Positions 49,059 through 58,671 of a stretch of 64,000 nucleotides of DNA are shown piece after piece. The stretch spans positions 1-64,000 of the forward strand of contig JAPJBO010001082.1 of assembly GCA_030068145.1 (NCBI GenBank). Direction: 5' to 3'. This DNA is from Diplonema papillatum (taxonomy: Eukaryota > Euglenozoa > Diplonemea > Diplonemida > Diplonemidae). The notes below the pieces were generated by a model. It searched no databases and was not told the origin of the DNA. It was given only the letters and a program-made list of their open reading frames with translations. Position numbers and translations under genes: made by a program. How positions within the stretch are numbered: position 1 is the first letter of the stretch; each line of letters opens with the position of its first letter.

Positions 49059-50663
49059 CATAGCTGTCAGCCACAAGGTTGCCACATTGTGGCCCCATTT
49101 AGCCACAAAGTAGCCACAAACCTTGTGGCTACCTTTGTGGCTAATTATGCAAAATTTTGGTATCACGGAAAACCGCGTGGAACTAGCTTTTTCGGCCAGA
49201 AAATGCATCTGAAACACATTTTCTGATGATTTTGACAGGTTTTTGGGCCAGCATTTTGGTGAGCTGCTTCACCCTGGGCTCGGCATCCTGGTTGCGCACC
49301 CTGGGGTACCATTGGTAAACGGATTACTAAAACTCTACTGCTACTAAAGTAGTAGTAGACATTATGCACACAGAATCGTGCATAATTCAGGTTAGCGAGA
49401 GTGACAGACCCGTTCTACTTGCACAGCGCTTACCATTTCTGTCCTAAAACCCTCTGAGAGGGCCTCTCAACCAGCGACCGGCGCTCTCCGAGCCTCTTCA
49501 ATGACCCCAGAGGAGGAGTGGGAGAGAGCGGCAACCAATACCGCCGCAGCCAATCAGATTTGAATGATGCTAGAAAGCTGCAAAGAAAAGTGTCAGCCGT
49601 CTGATAATAGTCAGGAGCTGGCGGATGGTGACTGAGCTTGAGCTCCCTGCCGCGGGCCTGCGGCTCGTGCTGCCCGGCAGGCTGGGACCGGTATTGTCGG
49701 AAAGTCAGCCACCAGAAGCCATTTCCCTTGTGCCCTGGCTGGGGTGCTACAGGAGCCCGCGAGGAATTTCCAAGACGTGTGAGAGATTGCCCCCGCTACT
49801 TTTCTCGGATACTTTTTCATGGCTCCTTCTTGAACTCTTTCGGACATTGATTGCAACAAGTGTAACAGTGCCACTCAGTAACAGCTGTTGGGTACAGGGA
49901 GTCAGTCACACTGTCAGTGTGCTCCTGCTGTACTATGCCTGCTGCCGTGTAGTTGCGCTCAACGGCCGGCAAGCAAGCAAACTCGCTGGTGACGGGGTAG
50001 CTTGCACACCGAGCAGAATATCAGCGTGCTTTGTCGTCGTTACTAGTAACCTTAGACCACGGTTGTCACCACCTGCGTGGTTTGGTCCTTTGGCAGGAAA
50101 AGTTGGAGACTATGAACCCCGCAACTGAACGGGTTTGCGCAAGAGACCCTTTGAACTAAATTGATTCCTTGCCTGCTCCAAAACCTGTCAACAGAAGCAT
50201 TGGCAGGTTCGTACTGACTGCTGTCTGAACTATCAACTTCGCTTTCGACGGGTTCGTCTTCCTCCGGTGCACTCTCCGACTCAAAATGTACTAGAATTAT
50301 GGCATTAGCATTAGTTTTGCGACCGTGTTGGCACGATGCGGCAGTTTGTTGTTGTTTTCTGAACTTTTCAAGCCTTGAATTGCTTCGGTGTTGTACGAAA
50401 TTACTGATAGAGTTGCCAACGTTGTCGCTGACTCGCGGCTGAGGATACCGAGGCCAGGGCGAAGCAGCTTATCCAGATTCTGGCTCAAAAACCTGTCAAA
50501 ATCGTCAGAAATTGTGTTTCAGATGCATTTTCTGGCCGAAAAAGCTAGCTTCACGTGGTTTTCCTGGGTACCAAAATTTTGCATAATTAGCCACAAAGGT
50601 AGTTGTGGCTACTTTGTGGCTCCCAATTAGCCACTAGTGGCTATCTTGTGGCTGACAGCTATG
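49059..50663. mobile_element. DNA transposon with long inverted repeats and 7-bp duplication (E7)
   Basis: Both ends start CATAGCTGTCAGCCACAAG and are flanked by the direct repeat TAGGCAC (49052-49058, 50664-50670). Similarity between arms continues for about 230 bp (49059-49290 against 50430-50663), first through GCCACAA/TTGTGGC units and then unique sequence. The 1.1-kb centre has a 167-codon frame (49625-50128) with no recognised domain. Non-autonomous. Confidence 0.87.
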
Positions 50664-50721
50664 TAGGCACACAATGATGGGCAAAACGAGTCACGGCGAG
50701 TGCTGGATCTGCTCCAGCCTG

Positions 50722-50968
50722 GAATTGGCAAAAAGTTTGGATAAAGTGCTGGAATGGGCAAAAAGTTCGAAAATAGTGCTGGAATGGGCAAAAAGTTTGG
50801 AGATAGTGCTGGAATGGGCAAAAAGCTTGGAAAAGGTGCTGGAATGGGCAAAAAGTTTGGAAAAGGTGCTGGAATGGGCAAAAAGTTTGGAAACGGTGCT
50901 GGAATGGGCAAAAAGTTTGCGAGAGTGCTGGAATGGGCAAAAAGTTCAAAAAGGTGCTGGAATGGGAA
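50722..50968. repeat. 30-bp tandem array, right arm of a nested element
   Basis: About eight units of GTGCTGGAATGGGCAAAAAG plus a variable spacer, inverse of the array at 45205-45362. Confidence 0.85.
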
Positions 50969-50984
50969 TTGGCCCGGTTGCTCA

Positions 50985-51527
50985 GTATCAGAGTTTCCAA
51001 CAGCATGGCCGCCATGATGGCGACCGCACTCCGGCGAGCTTACTGCTTCTCTTTTTGAGAGCGCTGGCAGCAGACGGGCACCACCGATAAATCTGGGGCT
51101 AACAAGATGTCCCATCCGATGGGCCATCGCCCCCATGCCGGGCCACGGTCACGATTGCCAGTCACATTGGCCCAGTGTCTCCGGCTGGCTCCGAAGCTCA
51201 ACTCCGGAGCTGGCTCAGCAGCTCCGGATCCACCGCCACACTGCGATTGCCGGCCCATTGCCATGTTTGTGCTTCATGATCCCCGCACACAGCCAGCTCC
51301 AAGACTTTGGCACGAGCAACGGCATCAGCGACATCATCATGAGCATGCTCAAAACCTTAGGAAGCCCCGGGTTCGGAATGCACACCAAAACCTCGTTTTA
51401 AGATTTCTTCTCCGCTTTGGAGGTCTAACATGACTTTTCCAAAAAAGCCGAAACGAAAACGGCCCTGAAACCGCCTCACTGGCTGGCTCACACTCATGTG
51501 CAGTGCGAAAGTGTCAGCCGTACAGTA
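50985..51527. other. Unassigned interior of transposon B
   Basis: GC-balanced sequence with short frames only (51107-51433 is the longest on the plus strand). No domain, RNA gene or repeat end was recognised. Confidence 0.5.
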
Positions 51528-52346
51528 ACATTACAATTCAATTGTACTATACGGTTGGGATGCGCCGATTCCCCGAAAAAAAAGTTCAATTGTATTATAC
51601 AGTTCAATTGTATTATACGGTTCAATAGTAATTAGCGCCCCCCAGTAGCCGGTCGGACGGCGGTCCGCCCGGCCCTCCGTCACTCGTCATCAGACTTCGT
51701 GGGAGGAGGTCCCGACGAGTCCACTTCCGATTCGGGCTTGTCCGATTCCGAACTAGAGTCGGACTTGGAGTCCTGAAACTTTGTGAAAGGGTTCCAGGGT
51801 GAGGTTCACGCTCGAGTCGACCCTGTGGCTGAAACGCCGCTGCTACTTCCGGATCCAGTGACGGCCTGCCGCTCGCGGAGGGGAGGTCCGCCTGGCAGCG
51901 GCCTGGCCGGCAGCTGCGTGGTGGGCCTCGGCGGCCTCTTGCGGTGGCGGGGTCAGCCTGGGCGCCGGCTGCGAGTCCAGCCTGTTCGACGCACCCCTTG
52001 CGGGCCAAGTTGCCGCGACAAATCCGGCCTGGACGGCGAGCGGCGAGCGGGGCGGGGGTCCGAGTCAGACGGCCGTCTGACATTTTTCTGACTCGGAAAG
52101 AAGTACGAAAACACCGGTCCGAGTCGGTCTGAGTCAGACCGACTGCGAAGTATGAAATGCTGCTCGAAATCTGCTCCCTCTGTACGGGGGCACGGAAACC
52201 CACGGTTGATTAGCATGGAAAAACAGTTGTATTCCAAGACTGTTGTATTCGAAGACCACGTTCTGCCGCGAACCTGCATTTTGAGCTTGACGCTTTGAAT
52301 ACAACGGGCGCTCGTTGTATTTAGCCCCCCCCTGTAGGGCTAAGTT

Positions 52347-53582
52347 GGATGGAAACGCCGTTTCTTTTAGTTTTTTCGAAATATGGAAACGGAAACGGAA
52401 ACGGAAACGGAAACGTTTCCGTTTCTTTTAAAAGAAACGCCGGAAGGCTCCTCATGCTGAGGGGTCCTATAGGATACCACTTCGCGGGTCCTTCAGTGTG
52501 TCCGTCGGGTGTCCGTTTCCAGCCAAATTTTGGCTTTCCTTTCAGAGGGCGGTATCACCTTCTTCTTTTGATCTACCAGCAGGCACTTCTTCTTCCTCCG
52601 TCTCGGCCCCTTCTTGTGTGTCGTCGCGGTTTCGTTTGTGCAGAGCAGTCGCTGATGCTCACCGCTTTCTTTCGTCGGCGATCTGACACGAGCAAATAGG
52701 TAACCACAAGCTAATGATGCAGAATGTAATCACATGCGGATGCTGAGGTTTTCTGACACCAGATTCCACTCTTCTGTGCCTACCACTTCGTCCTCTGCTG
52801 CTTCCAACCCGCGTTCTCATGTTTACTTGTATCGGCGGCCGTGCCGAGTGGGGGTTTTTGAATCTGCCGTCCTCTTCTGCATTGTCGGTGGGGTTCTTCC
52901 TGCCGTCGCTGTCTATGCTCCGACAACACCGCCCGATGGTGCCCCTTCCGGTGACGGTTGCCACCCGTCGTCGTATGCAAGGTGCACTGTGGCAAGCGAT
53001 GTTTACGCACACGTTACTGCGTGGCCATCGCTTTTCTGGCGGGTTTAACATTGCCCCGGCATACGTGTGCCCTTCTCACCTCCTGATGCTGATTGCACTC
53101 CCTCTTTGTCTTTCGCCGCCGAAAAACCCCGGTCTTGTAGCCTGTGGCGCGGCGGTGCTCCCGCTGTCCTGAACGATCGTATCTGTATAGCCTATTATTG
53201 GAAGCGGATGTGCTTTCTCGATCGTCTTCAGCGCGTTGGCCAACCGGCCTAACAGAGCATCGTCGCCACAACAGCCATTGGTATAAAGAGCTGCAGACCT
53301 CAAGTCATCACAACCGGATGCGTGTGGTTGCGTCTGCTCCACGCGGTCGCAACTCTGATGCTTCATTCCTCCCTCTTTTTCGGAGCCTCCTTGTCCATGG
53401 TTTCCCACTGGATTGGGGGTCCGCCGTTCGGAACACATTTCCGGTCGGACCTTCAGCCAGTATACTGGTGGCATACCAGCCGTTTCTTTTGAAAAGAAAC
53501 GGCGTTTCCATCCACCGCCAAAAAGAAGGAAACGGAAACGGAAACGGAAACGGAAACGGAAACGTTTCCAACGTTTCCATCC
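52347..53582. mobile_element. Possible element with GGAAAC arrays at both ends
   Basis: The left end GGATGGAAACGCCG and the right end (inverse, GGATGGAAACGTTGG) are inverted, and each is followed by GGAAAC tandem repeats and an AAAGAAACGG/CCGTTTCTTT palindrome. No target duplication is evident. The 1 kb between has frames on both strands (for example 52734-53048 plus, 52659-53051 minus) with no recognised domain. Confidence 0.6.
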
Positions 53583-53799
53583 TACATAGCTGTAGGGTGG
53601 TAGGAAGGTGGTTCAGCCCTCGGATCGAACACCTTCTCAAAAAATTTCCAGCTGGGCACAGTGTCCCCTGGGCAATTACCATGGAAAAAGGGGAATTTCA
53701 CAGGAAAGTAGATCTAATCGCGCATTCGAGGGAGATGCTTCATGCAAAAACCCGCCAAAGTACATTTGCGCCGGTAAAGACCGGCGCCCAGCGAGACTA

Positions 53800-54715
53800 G
53801 AGGCAGCAGTTAAAGTTCGGGAAACAGTAAAGTTCTGGCGAAGCAAAGTTCTGGTGAAAGCAAAAAAAAAAAAGTTCGGCAGCAAAGTTCGGGCGATGCT
53901 AAGTTCTGGTGAAGCTAAGTTCGGCGAAGCTAAGTCAGCAGCAAAGTTCTGGTGAAGCTAAGTTCTGAGGAGGCTAAGTTTTGGTGAAAGCAAAGCTCGG
54001 GCGAAGCAAAGTTCGGGTGAAGCTAAGTTCTGGTGAAAGCAAAGTTCGGGTGAAGCTAAGTTCTGGTGATGCTAAGTTCGGGCGAAGCAAAGCAAAGTTC
54101 GGGCGATGCTAAGTTCTGGTGAAGTCAAGTTCGGGCGATGCAAAGTTCGGGTGAAGCTAAGTTCTGGGGAGGCTAAGTTCTGGTGAAAGCAAAGCTCGGG
54201 CGAAGCAACGTTCGGGTGAAGCTAAGTTCTGGTGAAAGCAAAGTTCGGCAGCAAAGTTCGGGCGATGCTAAGTTCTGGTGAAGCTAAGTTCGGCGAAGCT
54301 AAGTCAAAGCAAAGTTCAGGTGAAGCTAAGTTCTGGTGAAAGCAAAGTTCGGGCGAAGCTAAGCTCGGGGGAGGCTAAGTTCTGGTGAAGCAAAGTTCGG
54401 GCGAAACAAAGTTCGGGTGAAGCTAAGTTCCGGGGAAGTTCTGGTGAAGCAAAGTTCTGGTGAAAGCACAGTTCGGGCGAAGCAAAGCAAAGTTCGGACG
54501 AAGCTAAGTTCTGGTGAAGCTAAGTTCTGGGGAGGCTAAGTTCTGGTGAAAGCAAAGTTCGGGCGATGCTTAGTTCTGGTGAAGTCAAGTTCGGGCGAAG
54601 CTAAGTCAAAGCAAAGTTCGGGTGAAGCTAAGTTCTGGGGAGGCCAAGTTCTGGTGAACGCAAAGTTCGGGCGAAGCAAAGCAAAGTTCGGGTGAAGCTA
54701 AGTTCTGGTAGGCTA
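53800..54715. repeat. Minisatellite, units of about 15-17 bp
   Basis: A degenerate array of AAGTTC[TG]GG[TC]GAAGC[AT] units with insertions of AAAGC. It lies between the GGAAAC-array element and the palindrome arrays at 54784. No coding potential is credible. Confidence 0.88.
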
Positions 54716-54783
54716 AGGGGGAGAGGATTATTACTATCGCGGAATTTTTTCCCGCAAATTTGGCTGAGAGGTGGGTACACGAC

Positions 54784-57233
54784 GCACTTGTCATGCACAA
54801 TCACTTGTTATATAACAAGTGACCTAACAAGTGAAAATGTATAACAAGTGCCACTTGTTATATAACAAGTGATCACTTGTTATATAACAAGTGATTGCTT
54901 GTTATATAACAAGTGATTGCTTGTTATATAACAAGTGATTACTTGTTATAACAAGTGTTTGGTTGCAATTTCATAAGGAACCTGGGGTTTGCACCTATCT
55001 ACGAGAGAAAATCAGTGATCTGCAAGACACAAGGCTCCACCTGGTCCAGACAAAAATATCGGGGAGTTTCGGGGAAATTCGGGGAGTTTCGGGGTATTTC
55101 CTTTGTGACGACCACTTTCCCTGCAGCCGGCCATGGCGGGGAGGGGGCTACGCTATTATGGCCCTACCTTGCGCAGAGCGGTCCCGTGTTCGGTTATGCC
55201 CCGAAGACGAAGATAGAGGCTGAGAAGGAAGGACAGACTGGGAGGTACAGGTTGACACGTTTTGACACAGGTAGCTACAGGATCCGCTGCGGTAAGGACG
55301 TTCCACCAGAGGTCGTGCGGGTACAGAGACGATGCTCGTGCTCGAGTCGCAGTTGGGGACGAACAGGCACGCCTTCAATGACGAGGTCTGGGAGATGGAC
55401 GTATTTTCCACGTATGGGGAGGAAAGGATCGGACGTGCTGGTGGGACGCCTTCGAAGACGGCACCACCGGCAAGAAAGGGCAGAAGAGGGTAAATTTAGT
55501 GGGCGGCGGAGACCCAGTGCATGGAGGTGGCGTGCCCAGGCCACCACCAAGGACGAGAGAGTGCGCACGAGACATCACAGCTTGAATACCAAGCGCTTGC
55601 CCCTACTTCTGGACACCGAAGGGGAAGCTCGTCTTTACCCCTTGGATCTGCTTGAACCGAGCACGGCGATCGTCAGAGAGGCCGGGCACGGTGTCCAGTG
55701 AAAACGGCTCGAATTGCCTCGGCGAATTGCTCTTCCGGCTCTCCCCAAGAAGAAGACCCCTCCGCTTTAACGATGGACTGCTCCCAGTCGCAAACAGGGT
55801 TTCTGGATGGAACACCCGCACTGCGTTGCTCAGTTCCGCCCGCTCTCGGCTACGCAGTTTTTCAGCCCATCTCTCGAATTTGTGCGGTGGTGCTGGCCTG
55901 CTGCAGCTGCTCACGATGGCCACCATTCTTCGGCTTTTCTCTGTGCCGCTTTGCTGGCTGACATCCGGACTCTTGCAGTACTCTGACTGCACGCAGTCAA
56001 TTTTAGGTGCAGTTCTGGTGTAATCTTGCGGATTTTGGTTACCCCTGGTACCGAAAACCTGTGCATGCTACCATTACACTACCGTTACGCTACCGGTACG
56101 CACCCGGGACCAGCTTGATTGAAAAGGCATAGGATGGTTTTCAACAATATTCTGAGTCCAGTGTCCCAGTCTTGTGATCCGAGGGTGTGTTCTGGGGTCG
56201 TAACCACCCTGGATGTCGTTCTCTGTGTGCTCCCACAAGTCGACAAGGGAAATCTTCTTGCTAGAACATGACAGCTTTCTTGGGTGCACCACCCTGAGTG
56301 TACGGACCTTTTCTGGAGCATCTGAATGGGATATTATGGTCCCCTGAGTGCTTTTCTGCCCGCCAGATGTTGTGTGCTGCCAGTGGTAAATTTCTGGCAG
56401 TCTCGGGCTTCAGGAAGGCGTAACGGTAACAGTCAATCTCGCTCCGTCAAATAGGCACAGCCCCCTGATTTTGTTAACGTTCGTCAACAGGCCGACAACC
56501 CTCCTTTTTTGGCTTTGGTGCATCAAATACGCAGTTCCGCAGCTTTTTGGCCGTAAATTCGGTGTCATGCCACAGTGGAGGTGATGCGTAATACCTGGAG
56601 TACGGTCACCGCCTTGGGCGATATTTTTGTTTGTGCGATTTAACCTGTATGTGGTTTGGTTAAACCGCTGCCAACGTTCTTTTTAGCTGTAACAAATACT
56701 CAACCCCCCGCCATACTCAAGCCTCTACGGTCAACCGGAGACTTTAAAATACCGACCTTCTAATCCACAAATAACGCTAAATACTGTCTCCAGGGAAGCA
56801 GAAATTGGTTATCGCAAAAAACACGAAATCACGCTCGTGGTGGTACCCCGGCCCGGGGGTTTTCACACGACAAGAAACTTCGACCCACAGAAAAACGCCG
56901 AATGAGCGGTTCGGGTGTGCAAATGCCAAGCGTGCTTACAGCAACCGTTTGTTTGCCAAAAGCCTAGTGTCTTGCAGATCACGTGACTTTCACTCGTAGG
57001 TAGGTACAAACCCCAGGTTCCTCATGAAATTGCAACCAAACACTTGTTATAACAAGCAATCACTTGTTACATAACAAGTGATCATTACTAGTGCACTAGT
57101 CATTCTTACTAGTCACTAGTCATTCTTACTAGTGGCACTAGTAAGAATGACTAGTGGCACTAGTCATATTACTAGTAAGATTTCTTACTAGTAAGTTCAC
57201 TTTAAAATGACTAGTGATTGGCCTTACTAGTGC
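54784..57233. mobile_element. Element with palindrome arrays at both ends (E10)
   Basis: The left arm (54784-54960) is a run of perfect 20-bp palindromes, CACTTGTTATATAACAAGTG, and variants. The right arm (57040-57233) begins inside with the same motif and changes outward to CACTAGTCATTCTTACTAGTG. Outermost 25 bp pair as inverted repeats (GCACTTGTCATGC against GCACTAGTAAGGC), and 85 bp just inside the arrays (54952-55036 and 56970-57052) are also inverted copies. No target duplication was found. The body has a 248-codon frame (54955-55701), partly Arg-rich, without a recognised domain. Confidence 0.7.
55039..55105. repeat. 65-bp inverted repeat, left copy
   Basis: Reads CTGGTCCAGACAAAAATATC then GGGGAGTTTC units; the partner at 58539-58602 is its inverse, about 3.5 kb away. 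Both translate in one frame to the similar peptide LVQTKISG-FGEIRGVSGYF, which may be coincidental. Confidence 0.75.
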
Positions 57234-58148
57234 ACCGTGCAGTGCAGTTGCCTTGGAGGCTGGGTGGTCGAATTCTCGAAGGTGAAATGGTCAAAATTCC
57301 CTGGCAAAAGTGGGCCCACAAAAAATTTTCAAAGTGTGGTTTTTGGGGTATTTGGGCCAAAAAAAATTTTTTTTTCTGACCACCCACCGTGGTGACCACC
57401 TTAGAGAGTGACAGGTAGCGTCCCCCCTCCACAGTGAAAATAGCCTGTATATATAGGGGGGGGGGGGCAAAGATGGTATAATACAAGGGTCAAATAATTA
57501 AATACAAATTCAATAATAAAATACAATAAAATACAATTAAATACAATTAAATACAGAATAAAATACAGACCCTGTAGGCTACAGTGCAGCTGCCTTGTGG
57601 TTGATGTTTTTTGACATGTCTTTGTGTGTGTGACTCTAAATGATCCCTGATTCTCGACTACATCTACGACTTTTTCCTTGGCTTCAGCCTGCTTTTCCTT
57701 GCGCTTCTTAGTTTCCTCGGCAGCTTTGTTTTTCCGGTCGATATCGGCAACTAACTTGTCAAGACCTGCCCATATTTGTGGTGGCGTGGACTCTCGCCAA
57801 GAAGGCGCTTTTCACTTTGCCACCCCATGAAGCTGAACACCCTCTCTGCGTCACGGAATTCTGACTTCGTGCACCCAGTGTCACACTTCGGAGTCCACGT
57901 TCACTTATGTGGGGAGTTGTAGAGTACGGGAGGAACCGGAAATCTCCGGAAAGATGGTACCCGCATTCCAACTCGTCTCGGGAAAGGTCAGTCGACGACC
58001 TTATGCAGGTGGGTGGAGGCCCACCCCAGAAGGTGGACTTGCGTTATCTCTCTGTCCCAGTCGCCATAGCAACCTTATCCTCGCCCAAGCATCATCCTGC
58101 AACCCTGCTTTCGGGATGGCCATCGTGCCTCTCATTTTGGTTATCATG
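57234..58148. other. AT-rich and G-tract spacer
   Basis: A near-duplicate CAGTGCAG[TC]TGCCTTG occurs at about 57236 and 57581, bracketing an A8T9 junction (about 57358), a G12 tract (57457) and AAATACAA repeats (57500-57560). The flanking similarity could mark an old insertion. No gene is recognised; the frames at 57907-58233 have no domain. Confidence 0.4.
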
Positions 58149-58348
58149 CAGGGTCAGAACCTTGTGTCTTTTTGGAAATGGCCAAAATTTTAAATTTTAT
58201 TTCCAGAAAAAAAATGGGTTTTTTGAATTTTAAAATTTTGGAACAAACTCTGCGGTAATTTTTGCGGATTTTTTTTTTGCCAAAATTTTTTTTTGGGGTC
58301 CATCGGCTTCGCGGGAGCGTTTTAAAAAGACACAAGGTTCTGACCCTG
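58149..58348. mobile_element. 200-bp MITE with 25-bp perfect inverted repeats
   Basis: Both ends are CAGGGTCAGAACCTTGTGTC plus five T, and the interior is A/T-rich. The flanks are CATG on both sides, which is either a 4-bp target duplication or coincidence because CATG is palindromic. The CAGGG start is hAT-like but no 8-bp duplication is visible. Confidence 0.82.
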
Positions 58349-58538
58349 CATGTTATCAACCTTACTCCTCGCTCGAATTGCCGTCTTCGACCTTCACTGC
58401 CCCTGGTCCTGGTGGTTAGGACTACTTTCGTGACAACCTCTTCGTGCCACCTCTCTTCGTCAAGGTACCTTATCTTGCACCTCTGCCCGCCGCGGAGTGC
58501 ACGTCTCTGCCTTCGATGATGGCGAGTCCTTACGCCGC

Positions 58539-58602
58539 AAAGGAAATACCCCGAAACTCCCCGAATTTCTCCGAAATTTCCCGATATTTTCGTCTGGACG
58601 AG
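58539..58602. repeat. 65-bp inverted repeat, right copy
   Basis: Inverse of 55039-55105, sharing the GAAACTCCCC units and the CGTCTGGACGAGG border. Confidence 0.75.
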
Positions 58603-58671
58603 GTGGATACAGGCAAAATAAAGACATGTCAACTACAGGCAAATGGGATTCCAAATACAGACTTGTATTAA

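Larger units (their letters stand above)
44939..51645. mobile_element. Poly-G-terminus DNA transposon, TA flanks (B)
   Basis: The ends CTGGGGGGGGCCAATTAC and GTAATTAGCGCCCCCCAG are inverted repeats flanked by TA (44937-44938, 51646-51647). Both termini match transposon A over roughly 110 bp. It has been entered by an element marked by inverted 30-bp arrays and, inside that, by two elements with 7-bp duplications. No transposase was found. Confidence 0.8.
44350..52334. mobile_element. Poly-G-terminus DNA transposon, outermost of the nest (D)
   Basis: The left end CAGGGGGGCTAAATACAAC and the right end are inverted repeats, and both carry subterminal AATACAACT and CTTGGAATACAACT units. The right flank is TA but the left is TC, so the target duplication is imperfect or lost. 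Its own DNA is only about 1.3 kb (44350-44938 and 51646-52334), the rest being nested insertions. Proline/arginine-rich frames on both sides (for example 44668-44979 and 51783-52091) have no recognised domain. Confidence 0.65.

Noticed and set aside
38300-54715. CRISPR array
   Set aside because: The arrays are direct tandem units without unique spacers of uniform length, lie in inverted pairs inside transposons, and the DNA is eukaryotic.
58141-58352. hAT assignment of the 200-bp MITE
   Set aside because: The CAGGG end fits, but only a 4-bp palindromic CATG is shared by the flanks. Without an 8-bp duplication I leave the superfamily open.
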